Shown: piece by piece, positions 5,522 through 7,169 of the stretch
Position numbering within the stretch: the first letter of the stretch is position 1
Layout: every line of letters starts with the position of its first letter
Assembly (NCBI GenBank): GCA_031424915.1
Contig: JANPII010000113.1
Span: 1 to 7,169, forward strand
Length of the DNA stretch: 7,169 nt
From: JANPII01 sp031424915
GTDB lineage: Bacteria; Pseudomonadota; Alphaproteobacteria; Rickettsiales; Midichloriaceae
Direction: 5' to 3'
Notes under the pieces: generated by a model
What the model saw: the letters and a program-made list of their open reading frames with translations, nothing else
Told to the model about the DNA's origin: nothing
The model's database searches: none
Position numbers and translations under genes: made by a program

Positions 5522-7169
5522 CTAATACACGCGTTTTTTCAGCGGTATGGTTTTAGCTTCATCATCTAACGTTGTCATTGTCACTGGGCGATAGTTTATT
5601 TTAGTTTTAGCCTTATCATCAATCCATATTAGCGTATGTTTTAACCAGTTTGTATCATCACGCTCCGGATAATCTTCTCGAGCATGGGCACCTCGGCTTT
5701 CAGTACGGTTTAGTGCCCCATCTGCAGTAACCACTGCTTGAGAGAGTAAATTATCTAACTCTAATGCTTCAACTAGATCACTATTCCAGATCATCCCCCG
5801 ATCCTGTATACCTAAATCTGCAAAGCTGTTAAACACTTCGCGGATTTTACGTGTTCCTTCTTCCAAAGTATTATGCGTTCTAAATACTGCTACATTTTCC
5901 TGCATAGTTTTTTGCATAGCTAAACGTATCTGAGCTGGCGAATGATTGCCATTGGAGTAGCGAATCTTATCGAACCTAGCAATAATCGGCTCACTGGTTT
6001 GAGGCTGCAGTGGCTTGTGGCGCGTATTTGGCTGCAAAATACATGCTGCTTGCTCTGCTGCTGCTTTTCCAAAAACAATTAGATCAAGCAATGAGTTAGA
6101 ACCTAGGCGATTAGCGCCATGAACGGATATACAAGAGGCTTCCCCAATTGCCATTAATCCTGGCACTGTAGTCATACTATCATGCTTATAGGTTAGTACT
6201 TCAGCGTGCATATTAGTAGGAATACCACCCATATTGTAATGTACTGTTGGTAATACCGGGATCGGTTCTTTAGTTACATCAACCCCTGCAAAAATACGTG
6301 CTGTCTCTGCAATACCTGGCAGACGCTCATGTATTACCTGTGGGTCCAGATGTGATAACACCAAATGCACATGATCCTGTAACTCTCCACAACCTCGTCC
6401 TTGGCGAATTTCTATAGTCATAGCTCTACTTACCACATCACGCGAAGCTAGATCTTTAGCACTGGGGGCATAGCGTTCCATAAAACGTTCGCCATTGGAG
6501 TTAATAAGATATCCTCCCTCGCCGCGTACTCCCTCGGTGATGAGGCACCCAGCACGGTAGACCCCGGTAGGGTGGAATTGCACAAACTCCATATCCTGTA
6601 GGGGTAAGCCAGCGCGTAGCACCATAGCATTGCCATCACCTGTGCAAGTGTGTGCAGAAGTAGCAGAGAAATATGCACGTCCATAACCACCAGTAGCTAA
6701 CACCGTTAGGTGGGCTTTAAATCTATGTATTGTTCCATCTTCAAGGCAATAGGCCACTACCCCTCGACATACCCCATCTTCCATCAGCAGATCAATGGAG
6801 AAATATTCAACAAAAAACTCTACATTAAGACGCAATGATTGTTGATATAGGGTATGTAAAATTGCATGACCAGTACGATCCGCAGCAGCGCAGGTGCGCT
6901 GTGCTGCTGCCCCTTCACCATAATGGGTGGTCATACCACCAAATGGGCGTTGGTAGATCTTGCCTTCAGGAGTGCGTGAGAAAGGCACGCCATAATGCTC
7001 TAGCTCAATAATAGCGGCAGAAGCTTCTCGGCACATGAACTGGATAGCATCTTGGTCCCCTAACCAATCTGATCCCTTTACAGTGTCATACATATGCCAA
7101 CGCCAGTCATCTTCTCCCATGTTACCCAAAGCGCCACTAATGCCACCTTGGGCTGCAACGGTGTGGCTG
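5522..7169 (-). CDS. sdhA: Succinate dehydrogenase flavoprotein subunit, 5'-partial
   Basis: The frame runs to the right edge, so the first 45 or so codons, including the dinucleotide-binding glycine motif, are missing; 548 residues are visible. SdhA oxidises succinate to fumarate in complex II on the cytoplasmic face of the inner membrane, linking the TCA cycle to ubiquinone. The visible N-terminus is SHTVAAQGGI, whose His (7163-7165) is the one that carries covalent FAD. Using visible numbering, the substrate-site residues known from E. coli are all present: His199 in FHPTG, Thr211-Glu212 in ITEGVRGEGG, Arg243 in SRDVVSR, His310 in HYNMGG and Arg354 in GANRLGSNS. The C-terminal domain carries RGAHAREDYPERDD and ends KKRVY, as in alphaproteobacterial homologues. 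No defect is visible. The stop is followed by 173 bases and then the hydrolase, not sdhB. sdhC and sdhD would be expected upstream, outside the window. Confidence 0.96.
   Translation of the reverse strand, partial: SHTVAAQGGISGALGNMGEDDWRWHMYDTVKGSDWLGDQDAIQFMCREASAAIIELEHYGVPFSRTPEGKIYQRPFGGMTTHYGEGAAAQRTCAAADRTGHAILHTLYQQSLRLNVEFFVEYFSIDLLMEDGVCRGVVAYCLEDGTIHRFKAHLTVLATGGYGRAYFSATSAHTCTGDGNAMVLRAGLPLQDMEFVQFHPTGVYRAGCLITEGVRGEGGYLINSNGERFMERYAPSAKDLASRDVVSRAMTIEIRQGRGCGELQDHVHLVLSHLDPQVIHERLPGIAETARIFAGVDVTKEPIPVLPTVHYNMGGIPTNMHAEVLTYKHDSMTTVPGLMAIGEASCISVHGANRLGSNSLLDLIVFGKAAAEQAACILQPNTRHKPLQPQTSEPIIARFDKIRYSNGNHSPAQIRLAMQKTMQENVAVFRTHNTLEEGTRKIREVFNSFADLGIQDRGMIWNSDLVEALELDNLLSQAVVTADGALNRTESRGAHAREDYPERDDTNWLKHTLIWIDDKAKTKINYRPVTMTTLDDEAKTIPLKKRVY

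Noticed and set aside
6448..6690. Minus-strand ORF of 80 codons in another frame inside sdhA
   Set aside because: The sdhA frame carries all conserved catalytic motifs through this stretch; this is an out-of-frame shadow.

Overview
This 7.2-kb window looks like the chromosome of an AT-leaning alphaproteobacterium, probably an intracellular lineage of the Rickettsiales/Holosporales type. The reasons are an SdhA that closely follows the rickettsial/alphaproteobacterial pattern (including a C-terminus ending KKRVY), a GGDEF domain resembling Caulobacter/rickettsial PleD, an IalB-family periplasmic protein, and a long alpha/beta hydrolase with eukaryote-like features. The taxonomic call is inference; no rRNA, tRNA, CRISPR array or recognisable mobile element is present.

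Layout. (1) Positions 1-1719, plus strand: the 3' part of a large membrane protein, cut by the window edge. It combines the last helices of a sodium:solute symporter (SLC5/SSS) module, a second block of about six membrane helices that resembles the CqsS/LqsS sensor region, and a C-terminal GGDEF domain with several unusual residues. (2) Positions 1731-2433, minus strand: an IalB-like secreted protein followed one base later by a 65-residue single-helix membrane protein with its own strong Shine-Dalgarno. (3) Positions 2540-3685, plus strand: a complete D-alanyl-D-alanine carboxypeptidase, divergent from the ialB-like pair across a 106-bp spacer. (4) Positions 3747-5348, minus strand: a 533-residue GHSLGG alpha/beta hydrolase with a membrane-embedded C-terminal half, a TTG start, a strong Shine-Dalgarno and a convincing sigma70-type promoter. 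(5) Positions 5522-7169, minus strand: sdhA, complete at its 3' end and missing about 45 N-terminal codons beyond the right edge; the covalent-FAD histidine is just inside the window.

The genes do not form one pathway. Three encode envelope functions (carboxypeptidase, IalB-like protein, small membrane protein), one is a signalling receptor, one a candidate host- or membrane-directed lipase, and one is central metabolism. sdhB does not follow sdhA here, so the complex II genes appear to be split. The items most worth a second look are the transporter/sensor/GGDEF fusion with its degenerate regulatory and substrate residues, and the membrane-anchored hydrolase with its uneven base composition.
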